A stretch of DNA of 64,000 nucleotides from Bacilli bacterium (GTDB taxonomy: Bacteria > Bacillota_I > Bacilli_A > RF39 > UBA660), in assembly GCA_017525035.1 (NCBI GenBank), contig JAFXTH010000005.1:64025-128024 (forward strand), given 5' to 3'. Under the pieces are notes generated by a model, which was given only the letters and a program-made list of their open reading frames with translations, made no database searches and was not told the origin of the DNA. Numbering within the stretch: position 1 is the stretch's first letter; each line of letters starts with the position of its first letter. Shown here piece by piece: positions 43,293-53,197 of the stretch. The position numbers and the translations under genes are program-made.

Positions 43293-45194
43293 ATGGCTTA
43301 CGATGAGAAATCAATAAAAATACTAGAAGGACTTGAAGCAGTTAGAAAAAGACCTGGTATGTACATTGGGTCTACTGACAAAAAGGGATTACACCATCTA
43401 GTATGGGAAATTGTAGATAATTCAATAGATGAAGTAATTAACGGATATGGTGATTATATTGGTGTTACTATAAATAAAGATGGTAGTATAACTGTTGAAG
43501 ACCATGGCCGTGGAGTTCCAACTGGACGTCATGAATCAGGAAAATCTACTCCTGAAGTTATTTATACTGTGCTTCATGCTGGTGGTAAGTTTGAAGAAGG
43601 CGGATATAAAGTATCAGGAGGTCTTCATGGTGTTGGTGCATCGGTTGTTAATGCATTATCAACATGGATGGAAGTAGATATTAAAAGAGATAAAAAAGAG
43701 CATGTTATACGCTTTGAAAACGGTGGCCATGTTGCAGAACCACTAAAGGAAATTGGTACAACTAATAAGACAGGAACAAAAGTAACATTTATGCCTGATC
43801 CTAAAATATTTCCAATAACTACATTCTCATTTACGACTATTTGTGAGAGAATGCAGGAATCTGCTTTCTTACTAAAGGGACTTACTATTGAAGTTACTGA
43901 TGAAGAAAGTGGACGTAATAATAAATATCATTATGAAAATGGTATTAGAGAATTCGTTGAGTATTTAAACGACGATAAGACTCCACTTCATAAAGTTATT
44001 TCTTTTGAAGGATCAAAAGAAGGTATTGAAGTAGATATAGCAATGCAATATACAGATACATATCAAGAAAATATTGTATCTTTCGTTAATAATGTTAAAA
44101 CACCAGATGGTGGTTCTCATGAAGTTGGATTCAAAACAGCCTTAACTCGTGTATTTAACGATTATGCTAAAAATAACAATTATATTAAAACAAAAGATAA
44201 TTCGCTTGAAGGTAGTGATGTAAGAGAAGGTCTTACTGCTATCATAAGTTTAAAAGTACCTGAAGCATTACTTCAATTCGAAGGACAAACTAAAGGTAAA
44301 TTAGGAACTCCAATTGCAAGAAATGTAGTAGAAGCAATTGTAAGTGAAAAACTATCTTACTTTTTAGAAGAAAATAAAAAAGTTGCAACTGATATACTTG
44401 ATAAGTCATTAAAGAGTAAAGTTGCAAGAGAAGCCGCAAGAAAAGCTCGTGAAGAAGCAAGAAAAGGTAAAACAAACAATAAAAAAGAGCATGCTTTATC
44501 TGGTAAATTAACACCAGCACAAACAAAAAACAAAAATAAAAATGAATTATTCCTAGTAGAGGGTGATTCAGCCGGTGGTTCAGCTAAGCAAGGAAGAGAT
44601 AGAAAATTCCAAGCAATACTTCCACTTCGTGGTAAGGTTATTAATACAGAAAAAGCAAGTTTGGATGATATTTTTAAAAACGAAGAAATCAATACAATGA
44701 TATATACAATAGGTGCAGGATACGGACCTAACTTTGAAATAGAAGATTGCGAATATGATAAAGTAATCATAATGAGTGACGCTGATGAAGATGGTGGTCA
44801 TATTCAATGTTTATTGATGACATTCTTCTATCGTTACATGAGACCTTTAATTGAAGCAGGAAAGCTTTATATTGCACTTCCACCTTTATTTAAAATACAA
44901 AGTGGTAAAACAGTAGAATATGCTTACACTATTGAAGAAATGCAAGAAAAGTCAAAAGGTAAGAAATGTGAAATTCAAAGATATAAAGGATTAGGTGAAA
45001 TGAATGCGGATCAGCTTGCTGATACAACAATGAATCCTGCCACAAGAAAGTTAATAAGAGTTAAAATAGATGATGCACTACTTGCTGAAAAGCGTGTAAG
45101 TGTATTAATGGGAGATAATGTTGAACCAAGAAAAGCTTGGATTGAAGAAAACGTTGTTTTCTCATTAGAGGATGATTATAAAATCGAAGCATAA
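43293..45194 (+). CDS. parE: DNA topoisomerase IV subunit B
   Basis: A 633-residue ATPase subunit of the decatenating topoisomerase. The GHKL ATPase has VDNSIDEV, DHGRGVP and GGLHGVGASVVNALS; the Toprim part has LVEGDSAGGSAKQGRDRKFQAILPLRGKVINTEKA and SDADEDGGHI. ALSGKLTPAQTKNKNKNEL before the Toprim and FKNEEINTMI after it are ParE-type rather than GyrB-type. TATAAT at 43269-43274 is a possible -10. The start follows TTGGAG. parC follows after 24 bases. Confidence 0.93.
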   Translation: MAYDEKSIKILEGLEAVRKRPGMYIGSTDKKGLHHLVWEIVDNSIDEVINGYGDYIGVTINKDGSITVEDHGRGVPTGRHESGKSTPEVIYTVLHAGGKFEEGGYKVSGGLHGVGASVVNALSTWMEVDIKRDKKEHVIRFENGGHVAEPLKEIGTTNKTGTKVTFMPDPKIFPITTFSFTTICERMQESAFLLKGLTIEVTDEESGRNNKYHYENGIREFVEYLNDDKTPLHKVISFEGSKEGIEVDIAMQYTDTYQENIVSFVNNVKTPDGGSHEVGFKTALTRVFNDYAKNNNYIKTKDNSLEGSDVREGLTAIISLKVPEALLQFEGQTKGKLGTPIARNVVEAIVSEKLSYFLEENKKVATDILDKSLKSKVAREAARKAREEARKGKTNNKKEHALSGKLTPAQTKNKNKNELFLVEGDSAGGSAKQGRDRKFQAILPLRGKVINTEKASLDDIFKNEEINTMIYTIGAGYGPNFEIEDCEYDKVIIMSDADEDGGHIQCLLMTFFYRYMRPLIEAGKLYIALPPLFKIQSGKTVEYAYTIEEMQEKSKGKKCEIQRYKGLGEMNADQLADTTMNPATRKLIRVKIDDALLAEKRVSVLMGDNVEPRKAWIEENVVFSLEDDYKIEA

Positions 45195-45218
45195 ATAATA
45201 CTTTAAGTAGGTGATATT

Positions 45219-47858
45219 ATGAAAGAGGTTAAAGAAGCCATAGAGGATATATATGAATATGCTCTTGAAGAAATAATGGGCCAAAGATTTGGTAGTTATT
45301 CTAAATACATTATTCAAGATAGAGCAATTCCTGACGTACGTGATGGATTAAAACCTGTTCAAAGAAGAATTATATATTCAATGCATAAAGAGCATAACAC
45401 TTATGATAAACCTTATAGAAAAAGTGCTAAAACAGTTGGAGATGTTATAGGTAATTACCATCCACATGGTGACACTTCAATTTATGAGGCAATGGTAAGA
45501 ATGAGTCAAGATTGGAAACTTAGAATTCCATATATTGATATGCATGGTAATAACGGATCAATTGATGGTGATTCTCCTGCCGCTTACCGTTACACTGAAG
45601 CACGTTTATCAAAATTTAGTAATGAACTTGTAAGAGACTTAGAGAAGGACACCGTAGAGTTTGCACCAAACTTTGACGATACAGTTTTGGAGCCAACTGT
45701 GCTTCCTGCTAGATATCCAAACTTACTTGTTAATGGTACAAATGGTATATCAGCAGGTTTTGCAACAAACATTCCACCGCATAACTTAGGTGAGATAATT
45801 GATGCAACAATAAAAAGAATTGATTCTCCAAATTGCCATTTGGATACTTTAATGGATATTGTTAAAGGACCTGATTTTCCAACTGGTGGTATTGTTGAAG
45901 CAGGAGACGGAATAAGAAAAGCTTATGAAACAGGTAAAGGTAAGATATTTGTTAAAGCAAGAACTAATTTTGAGGAATCAAAAGGAAAAGTATCATTAAT
46001 AATTACAGAAATACCTTACGAAGTAAACAAAGCTTTACTTGTAAGAAAAATAGATGAAATTATAATAGATAAGAAAATAGATGGAATACTTGAATTAATA
46101 GATGAATCAGATAGAGAAGGCTTAAGAATAGCGATTGATTTAAAGAAAGATTGCAATAAAGAAATGATTCTTAACTATTTACTTAAAAATACTGAATTAC
46201 AAATATCATTTAACTTCAATATGATTGCAATAGTAAATCGTGCACCAAAACAACTTGGACTTGCAGAAATACTAGATGCTTATATTGTTCATCAAAGAGA
46301 AGTAATTTTAAGAAGAACAAAGTTTGATTTAGATCATGCTAAAGCAAGACTTCATATCGTTGAAGGTTTAATTAGATGCTTATCTATACTTGATGAAGTA
46401 ATAAAAACAATTAGAGCAAGTAAAAATAGACAAGAATCTAAAGAAAACTTAGTTGCTAAATTTGGTTTTTCACCAGAACAAGCAGAAGCAATTATTACAT
46501 TGCAACTATATAGATTATCAAATACAGACGTAACACTTCTTGAAGAAGAAATGAAAGAGTTACAGGCATTAATTGCAAAATATGAATTGATTCTTAAGGA
46601 TGAAAATGAACTTAAGAGTGTTATGAAAGAGGAATTAAGAGCAGTTAAGAAAGAATTTGCTGAACCAAGAAAGACAGATATAAAAGAAGAAATAACTGAT
46701 ATCAAGATTGATTCAACAGAAATGATTGCTAAAGAAGACGTTATTGTAGCGCTAACAAAAGATGGATATATTAAAAGAACATCTCAAAGAAGTTACTCAT
46801 CATCTAATAATGAGACTCCACAACTTAAAGATGGGGACTATATTATTGGAATGTTTGAGTTAAATACACTAGATACAGTACTTGTGTTTACATCTCTTGG
46901 TAACTACTTATACATACCTGTTCATGTAATACCAGCTCTTGTATGGAAAGATCAAGGTAAACATGTAAGTAACATAGTTAAACTTGAACAAGATGAGCAA
47001 GTAATAAGTGTTATACCAATAAGAGACTTTAATGCAAAAGATACTATTGTTGTAGCAAGTGAAAATGGAATGATTAAGAAAACATCCGTTGAAGAGTTTA
47101 AAACATTAAGATATACAAAACCAATTTGTTGTATGAAACTAAAAGACAAAGATAAGATAGTAAATGCCTTTATGTTAAAGCATAATGAAATCTTTGTTGC
47201 AACAGAAGAAGGTTATGGATTATGGTTTGACCAAAGTGAAATACCATGTGTTGGACTTAAAGCATCAGGTGTCAAATCAATTAACTTAAAAGGTGATAAA
47301 GTAGTATCAGTATCTAACTTTGATGTAAATGAAGAAGAATATGTTTCTGTAGTAACTGCTAAAGGAACAGGTAAGAGAATTAAGATAAACGAGTTTGATA
47401 AATCATCAAGAGCAAAAAGAGGACTAATGCTTCTTCGTGAAGTTAAATCAAATCCATATAAAGTATTAAATGTATTTGTAACTCCTACAAAGAATATTTT
47501 AGGATTAAAAGCAAATGACATTGAATATATCAAATTAACTGAATTACCAATTGCAGATAGATACTCAACAGGATCAGTTATAACTAAGCTTAAATTAACT
47601 GATGCATTTGTAAGAGCAGAACTTCAATCAAAAGAAAATATAGGAAATAATAATATAAGTGAATCTTCATCATCTGTTGTTGAACCAATTAAAGAAGAGA
47701 TAAAAGAAGAACCTAAAATAATTATTGAAAAACTTGTAGATGTGCCTGAAGTTAAAGTAGAACCTAAAAAAGAAGTTAAAAGAGTAAAAGAAAAAGTAAA
47801 TCTTAAAGAAATAGATGATAGATTACTAACAATAGAAGACTTTCTGAATTCAGATTAG
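45219..47858 (+). CDS. parC: DNA topoisomerase IV subunit A
   Basis: An 879-residue cleavage subunit. [37 protein letters not shown] and [13 protein letters not shown] are present, with catalytic tyrosine Y125. The C-terminal half is a beta-pinwheel with repeats such as [13 protein letters not shown] and [13 protein letters not shown]. The quinolone-contact position is Thr86 (Ser in many relatives) with Glu90 retained. A Lys/Glu/Val-rich extension of about 75 residues follows the pinwheel, making it longer than the usual 800-820 residues. The start follows TAGGTGAT. Confidence 0.93.
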   Translation: MKEVKEAIEDIYEYALEEIMGQRFGSYSKYIIQDRAIPDVRDGLKPVQRRIIYSMHKEHNTYDKPYRKSAKTVGDVIGNYHPHGDTSIYEAMVRMSQDWKLRIPYIDMHGNNGSIDGDSPAAYRYTEARLSKFSNELVRDLEKDTVEFAPNFDDTVLEPTVLPARYPNLLVNGTNGISAGFATNIPPHNLGEIIDATIKRIDSPNCHLDTLMDIVKGPDFPTGGIVEAGDGIRKAYETGKGKIFVKARTNFEESKGKVSLIITEIPYEVNKALLVRKIDEIIIDKKIDGILELIDESDREGLRIAIDLKKDCNKEMILNYLLKNTELQISFNFNMIAIVNRAPKQLGLAEILDAYIVHQREVILRRTKFDLDHAKARLHIVEGLIRCLSILDEVIKTIRASKNRQESKENLVAKFGFSPEQAEAIITLQLYRLSNTDVTLLEEEMKELQALIAKYELILKDENELKSVMKEELRAVKKEFAEPRKTDIKEEITDIKIDSTEMIAKEDVIVALTKDGYIKRTSQRSYSSSNNETPQLKDGDYIIGMFELNTLDTVLVFTSLGNYLYIPVHVIPALVWKDQGKHVSNIVKLEQDEQVISVIPIRDFNAKDTIVVASENGMIKKTSVEEFKTLRYTKPICCMKLKDKDKIVNAFMLKHNEIFVATEEGYGLWFDQSEIPCVGLKASGVKSINLKGDKVVSVSNFDVNEEEYVSVVTAKGTGKRIKINEFDKSSRAKRGLMLLREVKSNPYKVLNVFVTPTKNILGLKANDIEYIKLTELPIADRYSTGSVITKLKLTDAFVRAELQSKENIGNNNISESSSSVVEPIKEEIKEEPKIIIEKLVDVPEVKVEPKKEVKRVKEKVNLKEIDDRLLTIEDFLNSD

Positions 47859-47869
47859 TCTTCTTTTTC
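47834..47869 (+). terminator. Rho-independent terminator after parC
   Basis: AGAAGACT and AGTCTTCT stem with an inner CTGAATTCAG palindrome and a T-run; includes the stop codon. Confidence 0.75.
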
Positions 47870-47898
47870 TTGACGAAAAAATCTTATTATGCTAACAT
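47870..47898 (+). promoter_or_regulatory. Promoter with extended -10 (TGCTAACAT)
   Basis: TTGACG (47870-47875), 17-base spacer, TAACAT (47893-47898) with TG at 47890-47891. Close in form to the promoter at 60373-60401. Confidence 0.65.
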
Positions 47899-47927
47899 AT
47901 ACCACGGAAAACGGGGGAATAATTAAT

Positions 47928-48476
47928 ATGTATTTGGTAAGAGAATATGATATTAAAGAAAAGGGAAAATGCGAAGAAGATGATACTCTACTAAATGAAA
48001 TATATTTAGGAAACAGAAGAGTAGAGAAGTTTGCTAATTTTATTCAAACTGATAGCTATATTTATTATTTATCGTCAGATGAACCAAAAATATTGGTAAG
48101 AACAAATAATGCTACTCCTAGTGAATTCTTTATAATCGGCTTTAATCCATACGAAAGAGATAATCCAGATCCAACAGCACATTCAAAAGTTGTTGTAAAT
48201 ACAAGTACAGCTAAAATTTCAATGTATGGTAAACTACATCACGAGACACCTATAATAGAAGCATCATTTGATCATTGTACTGCAACATGGGATGTAAGAT
48301 GTAACGTTACAAGACATAATGAACCATCAAACTTAAAAGATGCTTTAAAAAGATATAGAGAACGTGATAAAATTGGCGCAGATAACCTAGAAAAAACATT
48401 GCAAGTGTCAAAAGAAATATTTGAAAAGATTAGAATTGAATCTCAAAAGAGAAAAAACAAGTCACCTAATGCATAA
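47928..48476 (+). CDS. Unknown protein with YLVREY N-terminus
   Basis: A 182-residue soluble protein of unknown function. It begins MYLVREYDIKEKGK, like YYLVREY at 42490, and has a beta-rich middle (FFIIGFNPYERDNPDP; KISMYGKLHHETPIIEASFDHCTATWDVRCN) and a charged helical tail. ATG 47928 follows CGGGGGAA; an in-frame start at 47889 would overlap the promoter. It has its own promoter directly after the parC terminator. Confidence 0.6.
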   Translation: MYLVREYDIKEKGKCEEDDTLLNEIYLGNRRVEKFANFIQTDSYIYYLSSDEPKILVRTNNATPSEFFIIGFNPYERDNPDPTAHSKVVVNTSTAKISMYGKLHHETPIIEASFDHCTATWDVRCNVTRHNEPSNLKDALKRYRERDKIGADNLEKTLQVSKEIFEKIRIESQKRKNKSPNA

Positions 48477-48497
48477 AATTACATAGGTGATTTTTTT

Positions 48498-48818
48498 ATG
48501 AAAGAAAAGTTTAAAAGCTTTGTAAAAGCTAATCCACGATTAATTAATTATGTTAAAGATAATAATGTTTCCTGGCAAAATTTATACGAAATATATTCAC
48601 TTTATGGTGAAGATCCTAACATATGGAATAAATATTTAAATAGCAAATCTTCTCTTATTGATGATTTATTAAATATAATTAAAGGTGTTAACTTAGAAAA
48701 TGTTAGGAAGACTACCGAGGGAATACAAAAAGTAATATCAATAATTCAAGGGCTTGATGAATCTAAACCAATGGAAGAATATCAAAAGAAAGAAGAATAT
48801 ATTGATATAGATGATTAA
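48498..48818 (+). CDS. ylbD: YlbD-like protein
   Basis: A 106-residue protein. FKSFVKANPRLINYVKDNNVSWQNLYEIYSLYGEDPNIWNKY matches the YlbD family (annotated in Bacillus as a putative coat protein: FKAFVKxHP, WQELYEEWxLxGE). It is followed by YlbE-, YlbF- and YlbH-like genes in Bacillus order, which strengthens the call. Its function outside spore formers is unknown. GGTGAT precedes the ATG. It overlaps ylbE by 8 bases. Confidence 0.8.
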   Translation: MKEKFKSFVKANPRLINYVKDNNVSWQNLYEIYSLYGEDPNIWNKYLNSKSSLIDDLLNIIKGVNLENVRKTTEGIQKVISIIQGLDESKPMEEYQKKEEYIDIDD

Positions 48819-49032
48819 TGAAACAATGGCTAGAATTAAACAAGATCAAATACTATATAATTATTTGAAATATCACTCTTACTGGTATACAAGAATATTA
48901 CTTAATGAAAATAGTATAAAAGAAATGATTAATGAAATGAAAAAAGAATACAAACTTACTACTGAAGATAAATTAAAAGATTTAAATAATAAATTAGAAC
49001 TAGTTTCTTCACTTTTAGAAGTATTATCATAA
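48811..49032 (+). CDS. ylbE: YlbE-like protein
   Basis: A 73-residue protein. DQILYNYLKYHSYWYTRILLNENSIKEM matches the YlbE-like family core (xxPYWYRKLSRNP). Function unknown. It overlaps ylbD by 8 bases and ends in a terminator, with the U32 gene next. Confidence 0.75.
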   Translation: MINETMARIKQDQILYNYLKYHSYWYTRILLNENSIKEMINEMKKEYKLTTEDKLKDLNNKLELVSSLLEVLS

Positions 49033-49044
49033 TACTTCTTTTAT
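49017..49044 (+). terminator. Rho-independent terminator
   Basis: AGAAGTATT and AATACTTCT stem with a short T-run, including the ylbE stop. Confidence 0.65.
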
Positions 49045-49052
49045 GTTATAAT
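49024..49052 (+). promoter_or_regulatory. Promoter with extended -10
   Basis: TTATCA (49024-49029), 17-base spacer, TATAAT (49047-49052) with TG at 49044-49045; overlaps the terminator. Confidence 0.45.
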
Positions 49053-49069
49053 AACTTTGGTGATTTTTT

Positions 49070-51322
49070 ATGCATAAAGTCGAATTATTAAGCCCTGTAG
49101 GTAATATGGAATGTCTGTATCAAGCAGTTAAAAATGGTGCTGATGCAGTTTATTTAGGTGGCAAAAAATTTGGTGCCAGACATTATGCAAATAACTTTGA
49201 TTATGATGAGTTAATAAGCGCAATTAAATATTGCCATTTATATGACGTTAAAATTTATGTCACAGTTAATACAATTACTTTTGAAGATGAATTAGATGAT
49301 GTATTAGACTTTGTAGATTTCTTATATACAAATCAAGTAGATGCAATAATAGTACAAGATATTGGACTAATGAGTATTATTAGAAAGAAATTTCCTAATA
49401 TGGAAATACATGCTTCAACACAAGCACATAACCATAATGATGAGGGTCTTAACTTTTTAAAATCTCTTGGAGTTAAAAGAGCAGTACTTGCAAGAGAATT
49501 ATCACTAAATGAAATAAAAGAATTAAAATCAGATATTGATAAAGAAATATTTATTCATGGCGCATTATGTGTATCTTATTCAGGAAGTTGCTTATTTAGT
49601 GCAATGCATGGTAATAGAAGTGGTAATAGGGGAGAATGTGTCGGATCATGTCGTCTACCATACAAATTATATGAAAACAATAAACAAATAAACACAAACG
49701 GAGAATATCTATTGAGCACTAAATCTTTATGTACAATAAATAATATAGATAAATTAATCGAAAGTGGTGTAACTTCGTTTAAAATAGAAGGAAGAATGAA
49801 ATCTAAAGAATATGTTGGATACATTACTAAACTTTATAGAGAAAAGATTGATGAATATTATTTAAAGAAGAAATATAACGTTACAGATAAAGAAATAGAA
49901 AATATCAAGAAATTATACAATAGAGAATTAACTTCAGGATACTTATTTGAAAGTTATGGTAAGACTTTAATGAATATTAAAACACCTAACCATATTGGTA
50001 CTATTTTAGGAAAAGTAATAAGTATAGATAAAAATCAAATTAAAATTAAATTAGAAGATGATTTAAACCAGGAAGATGGTATTAGATTTGATAATGATAA
50101 AGGTTTAATAGTAAACAGACTTTATAATGAAAAAGGATTACTAACAAATCAAGTAACAAAAGGTAATATTGCCATAGTAGACAATAAGATTGGGCTTAGA
50201 AATGCCGATATAGTACGAAAAACACTTGATGTTTTATTAGTAAATGAAATAAATAAATATAATGATAAGAAAATTGAAATAGAAATTGAATGTAATGCTC
50301 ATATTGGAAAAGAACTAGAAGTAACTATAAAAGATAATTATAATAAAGTAACAAAATATGGAAATAATGTTGAAGAAGCAAAAAATGCTCCAACTCAAAA
50401 AGAAAGAATAAAAGAACAATTAGAAAAACTAGGAGATAGTCCATTTATATCTAAAGAAACAATAATAGATATGAGTGATAATGTATTTATCCCTATAAAA
50501 GAATTAAATGAATTAAGAAGAAATGCAGTAATTGAGTTAATTGATAAAAGAGAAAATAGGAAAATAAGAGAAGTAATTAGAAATGATGTAAAAGAAGAAA
50601 TGAATAAAATAAATTATGCATCACTTTCGATTAACGTATTAGCAAGAAACGAAGAACAAATTAAAGTAGCAATTGAAAATAACGTGGATACTATATATAC
50701 AGATGATTTATCCCTATATAAGAAATATAAAGACAAATGTAATATTTATCTAAAAACGAGACGAGTATCTAAAAATATTGGTGAATATAATAATGAAAAC
50801 CTTCTTGCAACAGAGTGGGGAGCTGTATATAAATATGCTAAAAATAACAATGTAGTAACTGACTATTTCTTAAACGTAACTAATAGATACACTATTGAAG
50901 AATTAAATAAACTAGGAGCTAAAAGAATAACTATTTCTCCTGAAGTTAACCTAAATAATATTAAATTACTTGCAAAGGAAGCAAATAATATAGAATTAAT
51001 TATTTATGGAAGAATTGAGCTAATGGTAACTAAGTATTGTCCTATGAATATGTTAATTAACAAAGACAGCAAATCATGTAACTTATGTGATATAAATAAG
51101 TATTATTTAAAAGATAAAGATGATAATATTTACCCATTAATTAATGAAAAACATCTAACACATATACTTGATTCTAAGCCACTTGATTTAACTAGTAACA
51201 TAAAAGAATATATAGATTTTGGCATCAGAAATTATAGATTAGAATTATACAATGAATCAAAAGAAGAAATTGAAAATTTAATTAAAATTGTAAGGTATAA
51301 CTATGAACATAGAAATAATTAA
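49070..51322 (+). CDS. U32 family peptidase-like RNA hydroxylation protein
   Basis: A 750-residue protein. The N-terminal U32 domain has ELLSPVGNMECLYQAVKNGADAVYLGG, the family signature EIFIHGALCVSYSGSCLFS, and RGECVGSCRLPY; cysteines KYCPMNML...CNLCD lie near the C-terminus. This long two-part form resembles RlhA/YhbU-type proteins, which are needed for hydroxylation of 23S rRNA or tRNA bases, rather than true collagenases. It interrupts an otherwise Bacillus-like ylb gene order. It overlaps ylbF by 20 bases. Confidence 0.88.
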   Translation: MHKVELLSPVGNMECLYQAVKNGADAVYLGGKKFGARHYANNFDYDELISAIKYCHLYDVKIYVTVNTITFEDELDDVLDFVDFLYTNQVDAIIVQDIGLMSIIRKKFPNMEIHASTQAHNHNDEGLNFLKSLGVKRAVLARELSLNEIKELKSDIDKEIFIHGALCVSYSGSCLFSAMHGNRSGNRGECVGSCRLPYKLYENNKQINTNGEYLLSTKSLCTINNIDKLIESGVTSFKIEGRMKSKEYVGYITKLYREKIDEYYLKKKYNVTDKEIENIKKLYNRELTSGYLFESYGKTLMNIKTPNHIGTILGKVISIDKNQIKIKLEDDLNQEDGIRFDNDKGLIVNRLYNEKGLLTNQVTKGNIAIVDNKIGLRNADIVRKTLDVLLVNEINKYNDKKIEIEIECNAHIGKELEVTIKDNYNKVTKYGNNVEEAKNAPTQKERIKEQLEKLGDSPFISKETIIDMSDNVFIPIKELNELRRNAVIELIDKRENRKIREVIRNDVKEEMNKINYASLSINVLARNEEQIKVAIENNVDTIYTDDLSLYKKYKDKCNIYLKTRRVSKNIGEYNNENLLATEWGAVYKYAKNNNVVTDYFLNVTNRYTIEELNKLGAKRITISPEVNLNNIKLLAKEANNIELIIYGRIELMVTKYCPMNMLINKDSKSCNLCDINKYYLKDKDDNIYPLINEKHLTHILDSKPLDLTSNIKEYIDFGIRNYRLELYNESKEEIENLIKIVRYNYEHRNN

Positions 51323-51611
51323 TAAATTAGACGAGATAATTGAATTATTTAAAAACGATAAAGAATATAATAAAATGCTAGAATTAAGTAATAAATTAAG
51401 TAATAATAAAGAACTTTTAGATAAGATAAATAAAATAAAAGACTATAAGTCTTATGATGATAAGTATATAGAACTAAAAAAAGATGTAATAAATAATAGT
51501 GACTATAAAGAATATAAAGAATTAGAAAAAGATTACTATTTGTTTATTAGAGAAATCAATAGAAAATTAAATAGCCTTAAAGAAAAGAGTGATGGTTGTG
51601 AAAATCATTAG
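51303..51611 (+). CDS. ylbF: YlbF-family regulator
   Basis: A 102-residue helical protein with two long helices (KLDEIIELFKNDKEYNKMLELSNKLSNNKELLDKI ... YKELEKDYYLFIREINRKLNSL), the YlbF/YmcA fold. In Bacillus YlbF is part of the Y-complex that directs RNase Y and affects competence and sporulation. The ATG lies inside the end of the U32 gene with no separate ribosome site, implying translational coupling. It overlaps rsmD. Confidence 0.8.
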   Translation: MNIEIINKLDEIIELFKNDKEYNKMLELSNKLSNNKELLDKINKIKDYKSYDDKYIELKKDVINNSDYKEYKELEKDYYLFIREINRKLNSLKEKSDGCENH

Positions 51612-52143
51612 TGGAAGTTTAAAAGGAAGAACCATTAAAGGTTTTGACATTGATGGCACAAGACCAACGATGGATAGAGTAAAAGAATCTTTATTTGGAA
51701 CAATTCAAGGGTACATACCTGATAGTACAGTCCTAGACTTGTTTTCAGGTTCGGGTAATTTAGGTTTTGAAGCAATAAGTAATAATGCAAAATATTGTTA
51801 TTTTAATGACTTGAACAAAAAATGTACTACATTAATAGAAAAATATATTAAAGATTTTGATATAAGCAATAGCTGTAAAGTATTAAATATGCATTATAAC
51901 AAAGCACTTAATTACTTTATTGAGCAAAATATCAAGTTTGATATTATATTTCTAGATCCACCATATAAAATGGATATATTAAATGAAATAATAGATAAAA
52001 TACATTCAAATAATCTACTTAACTCTAAAGGTATAATAGTATGTGAAATAAATTCACTATATTTAAATATAGATTATTATGAAAAAATCAAAGAGAAAAA
52101 ATATGGAGACAAATATATAGTTATATATAAAAATAATCTTTGA
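51598..52143 (+). CDS. rsmD: 16S rRNA (guanine(966)-N(2))-methyltransferase
   Basis: An RsmD-family enzyme of about 181 residues. KIISGSLKGRTIKG, RPTMDRVKESLFG, the AdoMet site VLDLFSGSGNLGFEAIS and the catalytic DPPY are all present. GTG 51598 gives the family-typical MKIISGSLKGR start; ATG 51592 in the same frame is an alternative. It overlaps ylbF, as ylbF and ylbH neighbour each other in Bacillus. The usual coaD partner is not the next gene here. It ends in TGA. Confidence 0.93.
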   Translation: MKIISGSLKGRTIKGFDIDGTRPTMDRVKESLFGTIQGYIPDSTVLDLFSGSGNLGFEAISNNAKYCYFNDLNKKCTTLIEKYIKDFDISNSCKVLNMHYNKALNYFIEQNIKFDIIFLDPPYKMDILNEIIDKIHSNNLLNSKGIIVCEINSLYLNIDYYEKIKEKKYGDKYIVIYKNNL

Positions 52144-52185
52144 TTAATTATTAAATAAATTGTATAATTAATAATAGGTGATGAT

Positions 52186-53196
52186 ATGAAACTGAATAAT
52201 AAAGGGTTTGCATTCTCTACAATGCTATATGGAACACTTGCACTTATAACAGTAATTCTTTATGTTATTCTTGGAATAAATAAAGGAGCAAGTGATGAAA
52301 TATACTTTTATGGGGATGAAATTGAAGCAAAATTAAATGAATGTGTATATGAAGAAGTAACTTTGGAAAACTGTTATTCAGCACATGTTGGAACTTGTGA
52401 TCCCACACCATATCATGCATGCCTAGGGATTAGCGATAGTCCAACAGAGGTAGCTGGGGAGTTAATTTCAGAAACATTAAAGACAAAAGTAGTAACATCA
52501 GGTGATGGATTATACGCAGATTTCTTAACAAATAGAAGATACATATATCGTGGAAATAGCGTTAATAACTATATTAAATATGCAAACAAAGTATGGAGAA
52601 TAGTAAGTATTGAACCAGATGGAAGTTTAAAATTACTTGACTATACTTATAACAAAATAACTCAATGGGATACAAATGAACAAGACAACTGGCCAACATC
52701 CACATTAAAAGTATTCTTAAACAGCAATTATTTAACGACAATAACTGATACATCAAAAATTGTTAGTGGTCAATGGGAATCAACAATAGTATATCCTAGC
52801 GCAGGTACACAAGGATTAACTATACAAGAATATAACGAACAATATAACAATCAAATGAGCAACGTAACTTCGTATGCTCAAGTTGGAATTCTTTCGGTTT
52901 ATGATTACATGGCTGCATCAAGAAATGCTGCATGTCAACAGCATATGACTACTCAAGCTGGATGTACATCTTGGCTTTCAAACTTTAGAGGATGGACATT
53001 AAATATCGACGGAGACGAAACTAATGGTAAATATGCTTTCCATTTCACAAGTAGTGATAATCCTGAAGAGAGCAATAAACTTGGAGATGACTTAACTGGA
53101 TCATCGCAAAAAGTATATCCAGTTATAACGCTTGATAGAAATAGTGTTTTATTATCAGGGGATGGATCTTCAGATAATCCATATGTATTAAAGTAA
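52186..53196 (+). CDS. Prepilin-like surface protein with DUF6273-type domain
   Basis: A 336-residue protein with a type IV prepilin-like leader: MKLNNKGFAFSTMLYGTLALITVILYVILGI, a short basic start, G before F, then a 25-residue hydrophobic helix. The usual Glu at mature position 5 is Thr. The outside part has paired cysteines (CYSAHVGTCDPTPYHAC) and a domain VWRIVSIEPDGSLKLL ... WPTSTLKVFLN resembling DUF6273, common in gut Firmicutes. No prepilin peptidase or pilus ATPase is in the window. TAGGTGAT precedes the ATG. Confidence 0.7.
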   Translation: MKLNNKGFAFSTMLYGTLALITVILYVILGINKGASDEIYFYGDEIEAKLNECVYEEVTLENCYSAHVGTCDPTPYHACLGISDSPTEVAGELISETLKTKVVTSGDGLYADFLTNRRYIYRGNSVNNYIKYANKVWRIVSIEPDGSLKLLDYTYNKITQWDTNEQDNWPTSTLKVFLNSNYLTTITDTSKIVSGQWESTIVYPSAGTQGLTIQEYNEQYNNQMSNVTSYAQVGILSVYDYMAASRNAACQQHMTTQAGCTSWLSNFRGWTLNIDGDETNGKYAFHFTSSDNPEESNKLGDDLTGSSQKVYPVITLDRNSVLLSGDGSSDNPYVLK

Positions 53197-53197
53197 T

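Noticed and set aside
45474-45476. ParC Thr86 as a quinolone-resistance mutation
   Set aside because: Thr is a natural residue at this place in several Firmicutes type II topoisomerases and Glu90 is intact; no resistance can be claimed.
43293-47858. Calling the pair gyrB-gyrA
   Set aside because: The segment ALSGKLTPAQTKNKNKNEL and following residues are ParE-type, and the partner has ParC-type features; topoisomerase IV is the better fit.
49070-51322. Collagenase annotation for the U32 protein
   Set aside because: The long two-domain form resembles RNA hydroxylation proteins of the RlhA/YhbU type; no secretion signal is present.
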